Source: Dehalococcoidia bacterium UBA1123 (lineage in GTDB: Bacteria; Chloroflexota; Dehalococcoidia; Lucifugimonadales; UBA1123). From it: a stretch of DNA of 6,069 nt. Made by a program: the position numbers and the translations under genes. The notes under the pieces were generated by a model. That model had not been told where the DNA came from. It did no database searches and saw only the letters and a list, made by a program, of their open reading frames with translations. The stretch is from assembly GCA_002313895.1 (NCBI GenBank), contig DCAW01000184.1:1-6069 (forward strand), read 5' to 3'. Below, one piece after another: positions 1 through 6,069 of the stretch (the first letter of the stretch is position 1; each line of letters begins with the position of its first letter).

Positions 1-36
1 AATGGGTCCGGTCCGCCTCTTGGATGCTTATACGGT

Positions 37-996
37 TTGAATCTAATGGAGATTAATTTCGCAGACCTGCCTAAAGCCATCCGATTGAGGGCTCGGTCTG
101 TCGGCCCAACCGGCGAGCGGTGGGTCGCCACCCTGGAGGAAACCGTTAGCAGCCTCGCGCTGAAATGGCAATTTGTCCCAAAAGAAATTCGGAAAGGTGG
201 GTCAGAAAGCCTGATTTTGGCAGTAGCCCTCAAGGACGATTCCCCGGCTGTCCTAAAGGTCGGCTTGCCCGGCGTTTGTGATTGCAAAACAGAGTCTCAT
301 GTTCTTCGGATCGCCAACGGAACAGCATATCCTCGATTGCTAGAACACGATGAGGAATACAACGCCTTGCTGGTTGAAAGACTAGGCGCAAGACTCTCAG
401 ACTCAGATTTACCCGTGAGCCAGCAGATCGAAGTTCTGTGCCAAACGCTTCAAGAAGCTTGGATTCCGTTGCAGTCATCACAAGGCTTCATGACTGGAGG
501 CGAAAAGGCACGGTGGCTGTTGGAATTTATCGAGTCGGTTTGGCGAGATTTGGGCAAACCCTGCGCCGAAGGCGCCCAGGAGTTGGCCCTGTCTTTTGCG
601 GCCGAAAGGGAAGCTGCGTTCGATCCGAACAACAGCGTCCTGGTGCATGGAGACGCTCATTCGCACAACACACTGCGATCATTTGACAAAAAAGGCGGAT
701 ACAAATTTGTAGATCCAGACGGACTGTTCGCGGAACCGGCATACGATTTAGGTATTTCAATGCGTGGTTGGAACGACGAGCTGCTTGTGGGTGACGCAAT
801 TACGCTGGGACAGGCGCGTTGCAGAACTCTCGCGTCGCTCACCGGCATTGATGAGCGAGCCATCTGGCAGTGGGGATTCATCGAGCGTGTGTCAACCGGC
901 CTCCTGATGCTCCAGATCGGCATGACACAATCGGGCGTTCGGACCTTGGCCGTCGCAGATCTTTGGGCCAACGCGTCCATTTCATGGAACAGATGA
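37..996 (+). CDS. APH(6)/hydroxyurea-phosphotransferase family kinase
   Basis: Predicted cytosolic small-molecule kinase of 319 residues that would transfer the ATP gamma-phosphate to a hydroxyl group. Seen in the sequence: a beta-strand lysine in AVLKV (K74) followed by a Glu (E86) as the probable ATP-anchoring pair; LLEHD and ALLVERLG (about 101-117), typical of streptomycin 6-kinases; the Brenner catalytic loop VHGDAHSHN (203-211, Asp206 as base, Asn211 for metal); and the metal motif FVDPDG (224-229) followed by EPAYDLG (233-239). Length and motif order fit the APH(6)/hur family, whose known members inactivate streptomycin or hydroxyurea. The real substrate here is unknown and resistance is not implied. 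The start is either TTG at 37 or ATG at 46; neither has a clear Shine-Dalgarno sequence, and both keep the whole domain. There is no signal peptide. A 114-base gap separates it from the next gene, so it may be its own transcription unit. Confidence 0.88.
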   Translation: MNLMEINFADLPKAIRLRARSVGPTGERWVATLEETVSSLALKWQFVPKEIRKGGSESLILAVALKDDSPAVLKVGLPGVCDCKTESHVLRIANGTAYPRLLEHDEEYNALLVERLGARLSDSDLPVSQQIEVLCQTLQEAWIPLQSSQGFMTGGEKARWLLEFIESVWRDLGKPCAEGAQELALSFAAEREAAFDPNNSVLVHGDAHSHNTLRSFDKKGGYKFVDPDGLFAEPAYDLGISMRGWNDELLVGDAITLGQARCRTLASLTGIDERAIWQWGFIERVSTGLLMLQIGMTQSGVRTLAVADLWANASISWNR

Positions 997-1039
997 GGCA
1001 AGCGACGCGCATCAAATACTACCTTTACATCTACATCGT

Positions 1040-1069
1040 TTGAGCAAACTCATCATTAATTACGCTAAT
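1040..1069 (+). promoter_or_regulatory. Possible sigma-70-like promoter before the amidohydrolase
   Basis: In the AT-rich gap between the kinase and the amidohydrolase there is TTGAGC (1040-1045) and, 18 bases later, GCTAAT (1064-1069). These loosely match -35 and -10 boxes and lie about 40 bases before the start at 1111. The match is weak. The main support is that this is the only sizeable non-coding gap ahead of the + strand gene group. Confidence 0.22.
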
Positions 1070-1099
1070 AGCTTGCTCTGATACTGACCAGCTACCTTC

Positions 1100-1104
1100 G
1101 GAGG
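1100..1104 (+). promoter_or_regulatory. Ribosome binding site deciding the TTG start of the amidohydrolase
   Basis: GGAGG lies 6 bases before TTG at 1111, an optimal spacing. The protein beginning there opens with the standard first strand of amidohydrolases (LLITGGTII). The next in-frame Met (residue 14) falls inside this strand and would delete it, so the TTG is preferred. Confidence 0.8.
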
Positions 1105-1110
1105 CTTCGA

Positions 1111-2556
1111 TTGACAGACCTTCTAATAACCGGCGGCACGATCATCACTATGGACCCAAATCGTCGAGTCATCGACGATGGCGTGGTCGCGATTGAGAAC
1201 GACCGAATAGTCGGTGTCGCTCCCAAAAGCGATTATCAGGCAGATTCTCCGCCGGCCGAGACCATCGACGCAACAGGAATGGTCGTCATGCCGGGCCTGA
1301 TCGATGGCCACGGCCACGCCGGGCACGGCCTGATCAAGACTCTCGGAACCGGGCCGTCTGGAGGTTGGTATCCTGCTTGCGAGGCGATTTACGCGGAAGG
1401 CTCGGATGAACAATTCTGGCACGCCGAGGCGATGCTGACCCTGCTGGAACGCCTGAAGTTCGGGACCACAACAGGTGTGACCTTTTTTGGAGGGGGAGAC
1501 TCGGTTATGCGCGTCGATGATCCTGTCTACGGCGCTCAGAGATGCCAGGCTATCGAGAAGATCGGCATACGCGAGTTCCTCGCTGTGGGGCCGCGAAAGG
1601 GGCCGTTCCCCAGCAAGTTCGCTCAATGGGATGGCAACACAAAGAAAGACATCGAGGTCTCCTTCGTTCAGCAGATGGACACCTGCCAAACGCTTATAGA
1701 CCAGTGGCACGGCAAGGCGGACGGTCGCATCAATATGAGCCTGGCGTATCCGGTGCACACCCCGAAACAGAACGCGCTCTCGGCGGCGGAATCGGCAGAG
1801 ATGAAGGAGCAGGCCCGCGCCGTCAGAGATATGTCGAAACGGCACAGCCTCCTGTTCACCCAGGACGGGCACAGTCGAGGATCGGTAAAGTTCGCCCACG
1901 AGGAGTTGGACATCCTGGGGCCTGACGCCCTGCTATCCCACTCGACGGGCCTGACCGACGAAGAGATAGCTATTTGCGCCGAGACCGACACTCGAATCTC
2001 CCACAACCCAAGCTCCAATTTCTCTGTGACCGCAAGATGCCCCGTTCCCGAACTTCTGGACGCAGGAGTGACCGTGTGCATCGGCTCCGACGGGACGGCT
2101 CCTGATCGGAGCTACGATATGTTCCGGCATATGTTCCACTGCATGCACTACCAGCGGACTCACTACCACGACGCCAACTACATCCCGCCTGGCAAGGCCC
2201 TTGAGATGGTGACCATCGACTCGGCCCGGGCCCTGGGCATGGAGGACGAAATCGGATCGCTGGAGGCCGGCAAAAAGGCTGACGTAATCCTGGTGGACAT
2301 GCAAAAGCCCCATCTCTACCCGATGAATATGCCCGTGCATCGCATCACCTACTTCGCCAACGGCAACGACGTGGACACGGTAGTCGTCAATGGGAAAATC
2401 CTGATGCGTAACAGACAGGTCCCAGGCATCGACGAGTCAGAAATCCTGGACCTGGCTCAGAGAGCCACGGACAAGGCATTGGAGCGCACCGGACTTCGGC
2501 ACATGCTGGAAATCCCCGACGGTTTCTGGGGTCAGAGCAAGTACCCAGAGTCGTGA
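1111..2556 (+). CDS. Amidohydrolase, AtzA/TrzN (chlorohydrolase/deaminase-like) family
   Basis: Metal-dependent hydrolase of 481 residues, cytosolic, of the amidohydrolase superfamily branch that holds atrazine chlorohydrolase, cytosine/guanine deaminases and related enzymes. An N-terminal beta-sandwich strand (LLITGGTII, 4-12) leads to MPGLIDGHGHAGH, giving the metal-binding HxH pair His67 and His69. Further expected ligand or catalytic positions are His254 (QDGHSRG), His277 (LLSHSTGLTDEE), the SHNPSSN segment (297-303) and Asp327 (IGSDG). The C-terminal sandwich closes with GSLEAGKKADVILVD (about 382-396). Oddities: the usual HxxE motif reads HSRG, so Gly257 replaces the catalytic Glu, and the stretch between His254 and His277 is shorter than in AtzA, where the equivalents are about 37 residues apart. 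The substrate cannot be named; deamination, dechlorination and amide or ester hydrolysis all remain possible. It is the first gene of a close + strand group with the next two genes. Confidence 0.9.
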   Translation: MTDLLITGGTIITMDPNRRVIDDGVVAIENDRIVGVAPKSDYQADSPPAETIDATGMVVMPGLIDGHGHAGHGLIKTLGTGPSGGWYPACEAIYAEGSDEQFWHAEAMLTLLERLKFGTTTGVTFFGGGDSVMRVDDPVYGAQRCQAIEKIGIREFLAVGPRKGPFPSKFAQWDGNTKKDIEVSFVQQMDTCQTLIDQWHGKADGRINMSLAYPVHTPKQNALSAAESAEMKEQARAVRDMSKRHSLLFTQDGHSRGSVKFAHEELDILGPDALLSHSTGLTDEEIAICAETDTRISHNPSSNFSVTARCPVPELLDAGVTVCIGSDGTAPDRSYDMFRHMFHCMHYQRTHYHDANYIPPGKALEMVTIDSARALGMEDEIGSLEAGKKADVILVDMQKPHLYPMNMPVHRITYFANGNDVDTVVVNGKILMRNRQVPGIDESEILDLAQRATDKALERTGLRHMLEIPDGFWGQSKYPES

Positions 2557-2580
2557 AGGCTACCGCTGGTGGCGACAGAG

Positions 2581-2585
2581 AGGAG
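2581..2585 (+). promoter_or_regulatory. Ribosome binding site for the truncated inositol-phosphate synthase
   Basis: AGGAG lies 5 bases before the GTG at 2591 and within the 34-base gap after the amidohydrolase stop. It shows that the translation start of the truncated gene is still intact. Confidence 0.65.
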
Positions 2586-2590
2586 AAGAA

Positions 2591-2824
2591 GTGAGCGCTA
2601 TCAACATGGGCATCATCGGAGTGGGAAACTGCGGCTCTTCATTGGTCCAAGGTCTGGTGTATTACGGGGACGCGAACGACAAACTCATCGGATTGACCAA
2701 TCCAATTTGCACTGGTTACGCAGTCTCGGACATGAAAATCACGTCCGCTTTCGACGTTAACGAAACGAAGATCGGCAATGACCTGTCCCGAGCGATCTGG
2801 TCCGCGCCGAACTACGATTCATGA
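2591..2824 (+). pseudogene. ino1: Truncated myo-inositol-1-phosphate synthase (N-terminal fragment)
   Basis: This frame encodes only 77 residues, clearly matching the N-terminal Rossmann start of actinobacterial-type myo-inositol-1-phosphate synthase, the NAD-dependent enzyme that turns glucose 6-phosphate into inositol 1-phosphate. Visible are the dinucleotide loop IIGVGNCGSSLVQG (8-21), the YAVSDMKI segment and AFDVNETKIGNDLSRAIW (about 54-71). All correspond collinearly to the first 85 or so residues of the mycobacterial protein. Full-length members have roughly 360 residues, so about 280 are absent, including the tetramerisation region and the active site. The match stops at SAPN (about 72-75), where intact enzymes continue into PNNT and then the next strand. 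A TGA follows at 2822-2824, and the 64 bases before the next gene hold no recognisable continuation in any frame. The GTG start and ribosome site are intact, so a short NAD-binding-like peptide could still be made, but it cannot be a working synthase. Confidence 0.8.
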
Positions 2825-2888
2825 TCGAACAATGACCGACCGACTTCCAACAAGCATCGAAGCTACAACCAAAGGAATTAGATAAACA

Positions 2889-3323
2889 ATGGGAAAAGAT
2901 CAATTCATCGGAACATGGAAGCTGGTATCTGCCGAAGCGGTGAGAGCGAACGGCGACGTCGTAAAACCTCTCGGAGACGATCCCAAAGGCGTCATCATGT
3001 ACGATACCCACGGGAATATGTCGGCGCAGCTATTTCGCGCCGATCGCCAGGATTTTGCATCTGACGACCGGGCTGCCGCCTCAGACAGCGAGATACGGGC
3101 CGCGTTTCTCAGCTTCACCGCCTACTACGGCACGTTCAGCGTCAACGACGATGAGGGTGTTGTGACTCACCACGTCGAAGGCAGCCTGCTGCCCAACTGG
3201 GTCGGAGGCGACCAGCATCGCAACTTCAAGCTCGACGGAGACCGCCTGACCCTCACCCCGCCGCCTCGTGAGGTGGACGGCCAACAGCAGGTCTCGTCAC
3301 TGGTGTGGCAGCGGGTGAGGTAA
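2889..3323 (+). CDS. Lipocalin-like domain protein
   Basis: Small soluble protein of 144 residues consisting of one lipocalin-like beta-barrel (the Lipocalin_5 type). Seen: FIGTWKLVSAE near the N-terminus (6-16), the GTW signature of this fold; GVIMYDTHGNMSAQ (34-47), the family's G-x-x-x-Y-x-x-x-G-x-M-S pattern; FTAYYGTFSVN (76-86); HHVEGSLLPNWVGGDQHR (94-111); and LVWQRVR at the C-terminus. There is no signal peptide or membrane segment, so it should act in the cytosol. Homologues are mostly of unknown function and are thought to bind small hydrophobic ligands; the ligand here is unknown. AAAGGA (2871-2876), 12 bases upstream of the ATG, is a rather distant ribosome site. The gene lies 64 bases after the truncated synthase and probably shares a transcript with the amidohydrolase. 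It ends 16 bases short of the convergent RDD gene. Confidence 0.85.
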   Translation: MGKDQFIGTWKLVSAEAVRANGDVVKPLGDDPKGVIMYDTHGNMSAQLFRADRQDFASDDRAAASDSEIRAAFLSFTAYYGTFSVNDDEGVVTHHVEGSLLPNWVGGDQHRNFKLDGDRLTLTPPPREVDGQQQVSSLVWQRVR

Positions 3324-3339
3324 AGTCGGGATCAAGACG

Positions 3340-3813
3340 TTAGACTTTGATTATATGTGTTTTGGCAATATGGTCATGCCACCCCCCTCGTTCACTATCC
3401 CAGAGAATCCACGCGAACCCAAGATACATGGGAATTGAGCCAAGAGGTTTCCCGGTCAACTCTCGTATCAACGCCTTCGAACGTCCGGGTTTTTCGTGGG
3501 AGTGATTGACGATTCTGATTCCGACAATGAGCTTGCCCTGGCTCCAACCACGACTGGCGCCATATAGCCAAAAACCAGCCTAAACCAAGAGAGAAATCAC
3601 CCACAATGTTGCAGCGCCATTGCCCATCGATTCTTGGTTGGGGTTAGCGATTGCTGACAACACAGGAATTATGAGAGCAACAAAGAAAGACATAACGCTG
3701 TCGGGCGCGTAGGCCGATAATCGCCTTCTGTGACTTGCGAGAAATATGCTGGTTGATGTTGAGGCATCATGTGACGGCGATGGTTCGCGCTGTGAGTTAT
3801 GTTCTTGGGTCAA
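3340..3813 (-). pseudogene. RDD-family membrane protein split by an in-frame amber codon
   Basis: Read on the - strand, this is one continuous frame of 157 codons whose only defect is TAG at 3582-3580 (codon 78). Before the stop: a polar Ser/Pro-rich N-terminus, then HRRRLSAYAPDSV (28-40) carrying the family's conserved Arg and Asp, a membrane segment (about 40-56), and the start of a second (about 66-77). After the stop, in the same frame: AGFWLYGASRGWSQGK (79-94), LIVGIRIVN, then LGSIPMYLGFAWILWDSE (124-141) and GGWHDHIAKTHIIKV, the classic end of RDD proteins. The amber falls inside the second membrane helix. Both halves are well conserved with no frameshift, so the mutation is recent, suppressed, or a sequence error. 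The usual QTPGK motif reads WSQGK. The TTG at 3813 is the only usable start and has no ribosome site; the open frame reaches back to 3888. The role of RDD proteins is mostly unknown; some act in membrane transport. Confidence 0.82.
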
Positions 3814-3888
3814 TAACGTCGAAGGTTCAGATACGGTCGGATACGAATCAGAATGGAGTGTAGGTGGAGGAGCATCGGTGGGCGGACT
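3814..3888 (-). other. Open Pro/Ser-rich frame joining the CoA-transferase stop to the RDD gene
   Basis: These 25 codons are open and in the same phase as both the CoA-transferase stop (TAA, 3891-3889) and the RDD frame. They read SPPTDAPPPT followed by more Ser/Pro/Thr-rich sequence. Proline-rich cytosolic N-termini are common in RDD proteins, so this may be the original start region of the RDD gene. No ATG, GTG or TTG exists in it, so either the start codon has been lost or the likeness is accidental. Confidence 0.35.
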
Positions 3889-6069
3889 TTACGCTAGCGC
3901 CCCCTCAGACGCCATCCGTTCCAGTTCCGACTCCTCGACGCCCAGCAGGTCTCCGAATATCAGCGTGTTGTGCTGCCCAAGACTCGGCAAGCCACGGACG
4001 ATAGCCCCCGGAGTTTCGGACAGTTTGACAGTGATCCCCGAATGCTCCAGAGTCCGCCATCCTGAGTGTTCGATGCGCAGGATGAAGTTGCGGGAACGCA
4101 GGTTCATGTCGTGGTATAGCTGTTCACCAGACTGCGCGACTCCCGCCGGAACGCCAACGCCCTGAAGCATCCACATTACTTGGTATGGCGTGAATTGCTT
4201 AGTCCACACTCCGATGATTTCGTCCAGGGCGTCCTGATTCTGAAGCCGGGCGTTCAGAGAGTCGAACCTGGGATCTAAGGCCAGTTCAGGAGCGTTAATA
4301 GCCTTGCACAGGGATTGCCAGTGTTCAGCGGTCAGGCACGATATGGCGCACCACTGGTCCTCACCTCGGCACGGATAGCACCCGTGGGGAGCGAAGCTGG
4401 GGTGCCGATTTCCGATCGGCTCCCAGGAGCGTCCGTTAACCGAGTGATCCAGCAGCGCGACGCCCATGGTTGCGGCGAGGGTTTCTGCCTGGGGAATTTC
4501 GATGTACTGCCCTTGCCCGGTCTGAGCGCGATGCTCCAGCGCGGCCATCAAAGCGAATGAGCCGTGGGCCGCCGAGATGAAGTCCGAATAATGCACGTTA
4601 GGCCGAGTGTCCACGGGTGAGTCCGGGAACCCCCACAGCAAAGCCAGTCCCGCATAGGCCATGAGGCTCTGGCCGTATGCGACGTATTCTGAGTACGGCC
4701 CGTCGTTCCCGTAGCCAGGCATGCTTATCATGATGATGTCGGGCCGAATCTTGCGCAGGTCCTCGTAGCCCAAACCTCTGCGAGCCAGCACTCCGGAGGC
4801 GAAGTTGTCCAGCACTACGTCGCTCACCGAGACAAGCTCTCGAATCAGGTTGGCGCCATCAGCCTCCCGGAAGTTCACTGTCACCCCTAGCTTGCTGCGG
4901 TTGATCTCTGGGAACATATGGTTCGAGTTAGCGCTGATTCGACCGCCGTCCAGGAAATTCTCATTTTCGATCTTGATGACCTCGGCTCCCAGGTCGCCCA
5001 GATAACGGGTTGCGTAAGGGCCTGCCCACACCCGGGCGAAGTCCACAATTCGAACGCCGGAGAGAGGGCCGCCATTGATGGCTGGGGTATCGACGGCGGC
5101 GCAAGATTTGGCAGGTTTCGGCGCCTCAGCCAATACCTCTTTGGTGTGCTGTCCCAATGTCGGCGCGGGCCGCTGGCTGGCCCACGGAGTGTCACTGAAT
5201 ATATAGGGCGCGCCTGTGGTCAAATATTCTCCGATGTCGGGATGGGTATCGTCCCTGAAAAACTTGCGAGCGTTGATATGCTCATCTTCGAAAAATCCGT
5301 CTATGGAGCTCATAGCGCTGACTGTCAGGTGACGCTTTTGTCCTTCGCGCACGAACTCATCGATGGTGAAGTCGGCTACAAATTCTGACACGAACTGATT
5401 CACAATATCTGGGTTGGAGCGCCGGAAATCCAGGTCTTGCCATATCGGGTCTAGTAGAGCCTCGATGTTCATCCACTCCTGCATGATCTGCCAGTGGTGG
5501 TTGAAGAATATGGCCAGACTGACGTATCCGTCGATGCACTTATAGTACCCGTTGGGAGCAATGGTCGCGGTGGCTCCCGTGCGCCGGATGATCTCGCGCG
5601 AAAAACCGTATTGGGCTATGGAAAACAGCAGGTGGCCCATGATGTCTTGCATCGACACGTCGACATGTTGGCCTCGACCGGTCAGGCTCCTCACTTTCAG
5701 GGCTGTCAGGGCGCCGTACGCAGCGTGCAGACTCGCCAGTTGGGACGACTGGTCGCAGGGAGCGTAGCACGGCGGTTTGTTGTCGTCGCCCTGAACATAC
5801 AGCAGGCCGCCCATTGCCTGAGTCACAAGCTCCGAACCCTGAAACTCGGCATACGGACCGGTCTGTCCGAAGGGCGTTATCGACGCGAAGACCAGCGCAG
5901 GGTTCCCCTGTTTAAGAGCATCGTATCCGACGCCTAAACTGTCCAAATATCCCGGTGTGTAACTTTCCACCAGCACATCCGCGCCAGAGGCTAACTGACT
6001 CAACGATGCGCGTCCAGCATCGGTCTCCAAGTCCAGCGCGACGCTGCGCTTGTTGGCGTTGAAGTTCAG
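3889..6069 (-). CDS. Tandem-domain family III CoA-transferase (CaiB/BaiF), 5' partial
   Basis: Cytosolic enzyme predicted to move CoA between carboxylic acids. The visible part is 726 residues; the frame runs open to the window edge, so the start codon and roughly the first 60 residues of domain 1 are missing. Domain 1 (residues 1 to about 313, numbered from the window edge) begins LNFNANKRSVALDLET and contains ADVLVESYTPGYLDSLGVGY, ITPFGQTGPY, the nucleophile segment GQHVDVSMQDIMG (catalytic Asp at 142) and the closing motif PTLGQHTKEVL. A Pro/Ala-rich linker (about 314-333) leads to a complete domain 2 (about 334-726): GVRIVDFARVWAGPYATRYL, NRSKLGVTVNF, SMPGYGNDGPY, GQYIEIPQAETLA, with Glu529 at the Asp position, the NRHPSFAPHGCYPCRGEDQW signature and PSLGQHNTL near the end. 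Single-domain family members have about 400 residues, so this is a fused duplication. The RDD gene follows directly downstream. The acyl substrate is not predictable. Confidence 0.93.
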   Translation of the reverse strand: MNFNANKRSVALDLETDAGRASLSQLASGADVLVESYTPGYLDSLGVGYDALKQGNPALVFASITPFGQTGPYAEFQGSELVTQAMGGLLYVQGDDNKPPCYAPCDQSSQLASLHAAYGALTALKVRSLTGRGQHVDVSMQDIMGHLLFSIAQYGFSREIIRRTGATATIAPNGYYKCIDGYVSLAIFFNHHWQIMQEWMNIEALLDPIWQDLDFRRSNPDIVNQFVSEFVADFTIDEFVREGQKRHLTVSAMSSIDGFFEDEHINARKFFRDDTHPDIGEYLTTGAPYIFSDTPWASQRPAPTLGQHTKEVLAEAPKPAKSCAAVDTPAINGGPLSGVRIVDFARVWAGPYATRYLGDLGAEVIKIENENFLDGGRISANSNHMFPEINRSKLGVTVNFREADGANLIRELVSVSDVVLDNFASGVLARRGLGYEDLRKIRPDIIMISMPGYGNDGPYSEYVAYGQSLMAYAGLALLWGFPDSPVDTRPNVHYSDFISAAHGSFALMAALEHRAQTGQGQYIEIPQAETLAATMGVALLDHSVNGRSWEPIGNRHPSFAPHGCYPCRGEDQWCAISCLTAEHWQSLCKAINAPELALDPRFDSLNARLQNQDALDEIIGVWTKQFTPYQVMWMLQGVGVPAGVAQSGEQLYHDMNLRSRNFILRIEHSGWRTLEHSGITVKLSETPGAIVRGLPSLGQHNTLIFGDLLGVEESELERMASEGALA

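Noticed and set aside
2..40. Possible C-terminal end of an upstream gene (in-frame to TGA at 38-40, overlapping the TTG at 37 as TTGA)
   Set aside because: Only 12 codons are visible, with no recognisable similarity. A stop-start overlap would fit translational coupling with the kinase, but it cannot be supported from this window.
1123..1899. Long open frame (258 codons) on the - strand opposite the amidohydrolase
   Set aside because: It lies wholly antisense to a gene with clear family motifs, its translation shows no recognisable domain and is rich in Arg, Ser and His, as expected for a shadow of a GC-rich coding strand.
2569..2760. 63-codon + strand frame overlapping the inositol-phosphate synthase stub
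   Set aside because: The GTG frame at 2591 has clear family similarity and a good ribosome site; this frame is a shifted shadow without similarity.
2832..2885. Tiny ATG frame of 17 codons between the synthase stub and the lipocalin gene
   Set aside because: No ribosome site and no likeness to the missing part of the synthase; probably chance.
3322..3348. Possible bidirectional terminator: AAAGTC pairing with GACTTT between the convergent genes
   Set aside because: Only six AT-rich pairs with a 15-base loop and no proper T-run; a hairpin here is conceivable at a convergent junction but too weak to annotate.
3746..4165. 139-codon + strand frame across the RDD/CoA-transferase junction
   Set aside because: It is antisense to two recognisable coding frames, and its translation resembles no family.
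4918..5388. 156-codon + strand frame opposite the CoA-transferase linker and domain 2 start
   Set aside because: Antisense shadow of a strongly supported coding frame; no domain or ribosome site is visible.

Overview
The window looks like chromosomal DNA from an environmental bacterium of moderately high GC. The gene mix is a tandem-domain family III CoA-transferase, an AtzA/TrzN-type amidohydrolase, a small lipocalin-like protein and an actinobacterial-style inositol-phosphate synthase fragment. That mix, plus frequent TTG/GTG starts, is reminiscent of uncultured Chloroflexota (SAR202/Dehalococcoidia-like) genomes. This placement is an inference from gene content, not a demonstrated one. I see no RNA gene, insertion sequence, CRISPR array or phage gene.

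Layout. On the + strand, 37-996 is a kinase of the streptomycin 6-phosphotransferase/hydroxyurea phosphotransferase family. After a 114-base gap comes a compact co-directional group. It holds an amidohydrolase (1111-2556), a 77-residue N-terminal stub of myo-inositol-1-phosphate synthase (2591-2824) and a lipocalin-like protein (2889-3323). The remainder lies on the - strand, convergent with this group. A large double-domain CaiB/BaiF CoA-transferase (3889-6069, its 5' end beyond the window) is followed directly downstream by an RDD-family membrane protein gene (3340-3813). The RDD gene is split by one in-frame amber codon at 3580-3582. The + and - groups end only 16 bases apart, stop codon to stop codon (3323 and 3340).

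Function. The amidohydrolase and the CoA-transferase are both enzymes that could serve breakdown of organic compounds: hydrolytic removal of a group from a ring or amide, and CoA activation of a carboxylic acid. No shared substrate can be read from the sequence. The kinase resembles antibiotic-modifying enzymes, but its natural substrate may be different.

What stands out is decay. Two genes within about 1.2 kb are broken in different ways: a 3' truncation of the inositol-phosphate synthase, and a nonsense codon in an otherwise well-preserved RDD gene. In addition, the amidohydrolase lacks the usual catalytic Glu of the HxxE motif, and the two CoA-transferase halves differ (Asp versus Glu) at the nucleophile position. 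I did not find a convincing new multi-gene system.
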